Source of the DNA: an uncultured Bacteroides sp.
GTDB lineage: Bacteria > Bacteroidota > Bacteroidia > Bacteroidales > Bacteroidaceae
Reading direction: 5' to 3'
Length of the DNA: 64,000 nucleotides
NCBI GenBank assembly: GCA_900544675.1
Contig: UQVZ01000017.1
Span: forward strand, 1 to 64,000
Part shown: positions 62,362-64,000 of the stretch, in pieces
Layout of the letters: every line of letters starts with the position of its first letter
How positions within the stretch are numbered: the first letter of the stretch is position 1
Program-made: the position numbers and the translations under genes
Notes under the pieces: generated by a model
The model's database searches: none
The model's input: only the letters and a program-made list of their open reading frames with translations
What the model was told of the DNA's origin: nothing

Positions 62362-62580
62362 ATGGCAAAACAAGCTGCAATTGAACAAGATGGAGTCATC
62401 GTAGAAGCATTGTCAAATGCAATGTTTCGGGTAGAGTTGGAAAATGGGCATGAAATCACTGCTCATATTTCCGGCAAAATGAGAATGCATTACATTAAAA
62501 TTTTACCGGGTGATAAGGTACGTGTGGAAATGTCTCCCTACGACCTGTCGAAAGGAAGAATCGTTTTTAGATACAAATAA
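62362..62580 (+). CDS. infA: Translation initiation factor IF-1
   Basis: A 72-residue OB-fold protein with KQAAIEQDGVIVEALSNAMF and SPYDLSKGRIVFRYK. It starts 3 bases after map. Confidence 0.97.
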   Translation: MAKQAAIEQDGVIVEALSNAMFRVELENGHEITAHISGKMRMHYIKILPGDKVRVEMSPYDLSKGRIVFRYK

Positions 62581-62593
62581 AAAGAATATAGAT

Positions 62594-62710
62594 ATGAAAG
62601 TAAGAGCATCATTAAAGAAACGTACGCCGGATTGCAAAATCGTGAGACGTAAGGGCCGTTTGTATGTTATTAATAAGAAAAATCCTAAGTATAAACAACG
62701 TCAAGGATAA
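62594..62710 (+). CDS. rpmJ: 50S ribosomal protein bL36, zinc-free form
   Basis: A 38-residue protein that begins MKVRASLKKRTPDCKIVRRK and ends KQRQG. The zinc site of the usual form (three Cys and one His) is largely lost; only Cys14 remains. A longer in-frame opening from 62510 lies inside infA and was rejected. Confidence 0.95.
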   Translation: MKVRASLKKRTPDCKIVRRKGRLYVINKKNPKYKQRQG

Positions 62711-62746
62711 TTTATTATTATTTTTGCAGAAAAAATAATTTAGTAT

Positions 62747-63127
62747 ATGGCTATAAGAATAGTTGGTGTAGATTTGCCTCAAAACAAGAGAGGTGAGATT
62801 GCGTTGACATACATTTATGGTATCGGACGCAGTAGTTCAGCAAAAATTTTAGACAAGGCAGGTGTTGATCGTGATCTGAAAGTAAAGGATTGGACGGATG
62901 ATCAGGCTGCAAAAATTCGTGAAATCATCGGCGCTGAATATAAAGTTGAAGGTGATTTGCGCTCAGAAATCCAGTTGAACATTAAGCGATTAATGGATAT
63001 CGGATGCTATCGCGGTGTACGTCACCGTTTGGGTCTTCCTGTTCGCGGCCAGAGCACAAAGAACAATGCTCGTACACGTAAGGGAAGAAAGAAAACTGTT
63101 GCAAATAAGAAAAAAGCTACTAAATAA
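62747..63127 (+). CDS. rpsM: 30S ribosomal protein uS13
   Basis: A 126-residue head protein with VDLPQNKRGEIALTYIYGIG and RHRLGLPVRGQSTKNNARTR. First gene of the alpha-type unit. Confidence 0.98.
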   Translation: MAIRIVGVDLPQNKRGEIALTYIYGIGRSSSAKILDKAGVDRDLKVKDWTDDQAAKIREIIGAEYKVEGDLRSEIQLNIKRLMDIGCYRGVRHRLGLPVRGQSTKNNARTRKGRKKTVANKKKATK

Positions 63128-63138
63128 TAATTGTTGAT

Positions 63139-63528
63139 ATGGCAAAAAAAACAGTCGCAGCTAAAAAAAGAAATGTGAAAGTAGATGCTAATGGACAGTT
63201 GCATGTTCATTCATCATTCAACAACATCATCGTTTCTTTGGCAAACAGTGAAGGTCAGATTATCTCTTGGTCTTCAGCTGGTAAGATGGGATTTAGAGGT
63301 TCGAAGAAGAACACTCCTTATGCAGCTCAGATGGCTGCTCAAGATTGCGCAAAGGTAGCGTATGATCTTGGCTTGAGAAAGGTGAAAGCTTATGTGAAAG
63401 GTCCCGGAAACGGACGTGAGTCTGCTATCCGTACTGTACATGGTGCTGGAATTGAAGTTACCGAAATCATTGATGTAACTCCATTGCCTCATAATGGTTG
63501 TCGTCCTCCGAAAAGAAGAAGAGTATAA
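63139..63528 (+). CDS. rpsK: 30S ribosomal protein uS11
   Basis: A 129-residue platform protein with LHVHSSFNNIIVSLANSEGQ and DVTPLPHNGCRPPKRRRV. Confidence 0.98.
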   Translation: MAKKTVAAKKRNVKVDANGQLHVHSSFNNIIVSLANSEGQIISWSSAGKMGFRGSKKNTPYAAQMAAQDCAKVAYDLGLRKVKAYVKGPGNGRESAIRTVHGAGIEVTEIIDVTPLPHNGCRPPKRRRV

Positions 63529-63555
63529 CAATTAAAGATAACCTATTTAAAGTGT

Positions 63556-63622
63556 AACTTGATTTTGTTAGAAAAATGGATTGCATTTCCTTTCTGTAAT
63601 CGCGGCTGCAACAAATTGAGTT
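63556..63622 (+). promoter_or_regulatory. Candidate structured leader upstream of rpsD
   Basis: AACTTGATTTTGTT (63556-63569) can pair with AACAAATTGAGTT (63610-63622), enclosing further complementary parts (AGAAA/TTTCT, GATT/AATC). It fills most of the 125-bp gap between rpsK and rpsD, which is far larger than its neighbours' gaps. As I recall, an S4 leader class exists for Bacteroidia, and this might be one. Confidence 0.45.
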
Positions 63623-63653
63623 CATGAATAACAATTAATTTAAATCAAAGAAA

Positions 63654-64000
63654 ATGGCTAGATATACTGGACCTAAAACAAGAATTGCACGTAAATTCGG
63701 TGAAGCGATCTTTGGAGCTGATAAAGTTTTGTCGAAGAAAAACTATCCTCCTGGACAACATGGAAATACTCGCCGCAGAAAGACTTCTGAATATGGTGTC
63801 ATGTTAGCAGAAAAGCAAAAAGCTAAATATACTTACGGCGTATTGGAAAAACAATTCCGTAATATGTTTGAGAAAGCTGCCAGCATGAACGGTATTACCG
63901 GTGAAATCCTGTTGCAGAACCTTGAGTGCCGTTTGGATAATGTGGTGTTCCGTTTGGGTATCGCTCCGACTCGTGCTGCTGCTCGCCAATTGGTAGGTCA
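63654..64000 (+). CDS. rpsD: 30S ribosomal protein uS4, 3' end cut off
   Basis: The first 115 codons of a protein of about 200 residues. MARYTGPKTRIARKFGEAIF, then PPGQHGNTRRRKTSEYGVML and LECRLDNVVFRLG. It is the cysteine-free form without the N-terminal zinc site. It binds 16S rRNA early in assembly and may repress its own gene through the leader before it. Confidence 0.97.
   Translation, partial: MARYTGPKTRIARKFGEAIFGADKVLSKKNYPPGQHGNTRRRKTSEYGVMLAEKQKAKYTYGVLEKQFRNMFEKAASMNGITGEILLQNLECRLDNVVFRLGIAPTRAAARQLVG

Overview
This 64 kb window is a chromosomal segment of a Bacteroidales bacterium, most likely Bacteroides/Phocaeicola or a close relative. The evidence is a SusC/SusD pair with an ECF sigma factor and FecR-type anti-sigma factor, Bacteroidetes promoters of the form TTTG-N19-TAnnTTTG, mostly weak Shine-Dalgarno sequences, an RpoB of 1270 and an RpoC of 1428 residues, and a DUF4988-type surface lipoprotein. 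No rRNA, IS element, prophage or CRISPR array is visible.

Left part (1-12.1 kb, minus strand). After the start of a predicted AAA-ATPase gene (cut by the window edge) comes a 920-aa surface lipoprotein. A trans-envelope signalling and uptake locus follows, transcribed right to left: ECF sigma factor, FecR-like anti-sigma factor, periplasmic TlpA-type thioredoxin, SusC with an N-terminal STN signalling domain, and SusD. The thioredoxin gene and susC each carry a near-identical upstream element (TGTCACCCATT, then AAAATT and CTC at fixed spacing). I read this as the target promoter of the locus's own sigma factor. The substrate is unknown.

Middle part (12-32.5 kb). A 7TM-HD phosphohydrolase gene (PgpH type) is divergent from gltX. 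A lipid A-type acyltransferase overlaps gltX and leads into a cell-surface glycan cluster (Stealth family, GT92, a NodZ-like protein, GT4, and a tandem pair of related glycosyltransferases). The second of that pair starts inside a copy of the AAA-ATPase 5' region. Next are an outer-membrane beta-barrel protein divergent from a histidine kinase/response regulator pair, a DUF1349 protein and a LuxR-type regulator that share a perfectly palindromic two-way promoter, threonine aldolase, a gamma carbonic anhydrase-like protein and aminopeptidase P. Two intergenic spaces here hold unusual repeats: 8-bp tandem arrays framed by a 26-bp inverted repeat, and a cluster of mutually exclusive hairpins.

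Right part (32.6-64 kb, plus strand). This is the core information-processing region: rpsU, a Xer-type recombinase, hpf, tRNA-Thr/Tyr/Gly/Thr, tuf, tRNA-Trp, secE-nusG-rplKAJL-rpoBC, then rpsL-rpsG-fusA and the continuous S10/spc/alpha ribosomal operons to rpsD, which is cut by the right edge. Strong promoters precede rpsU, the tRNA-tuf unit and rpsL. Terminator-like hairpins lie between tuf and tRNA-Trp, rplL and rpoB, and fusA and rpsJ, and probably set expression levels inside the long transcripts. A 28-bp hairpin separates rpoC from rpsL, and a structured leader lies upstream of rpsD.
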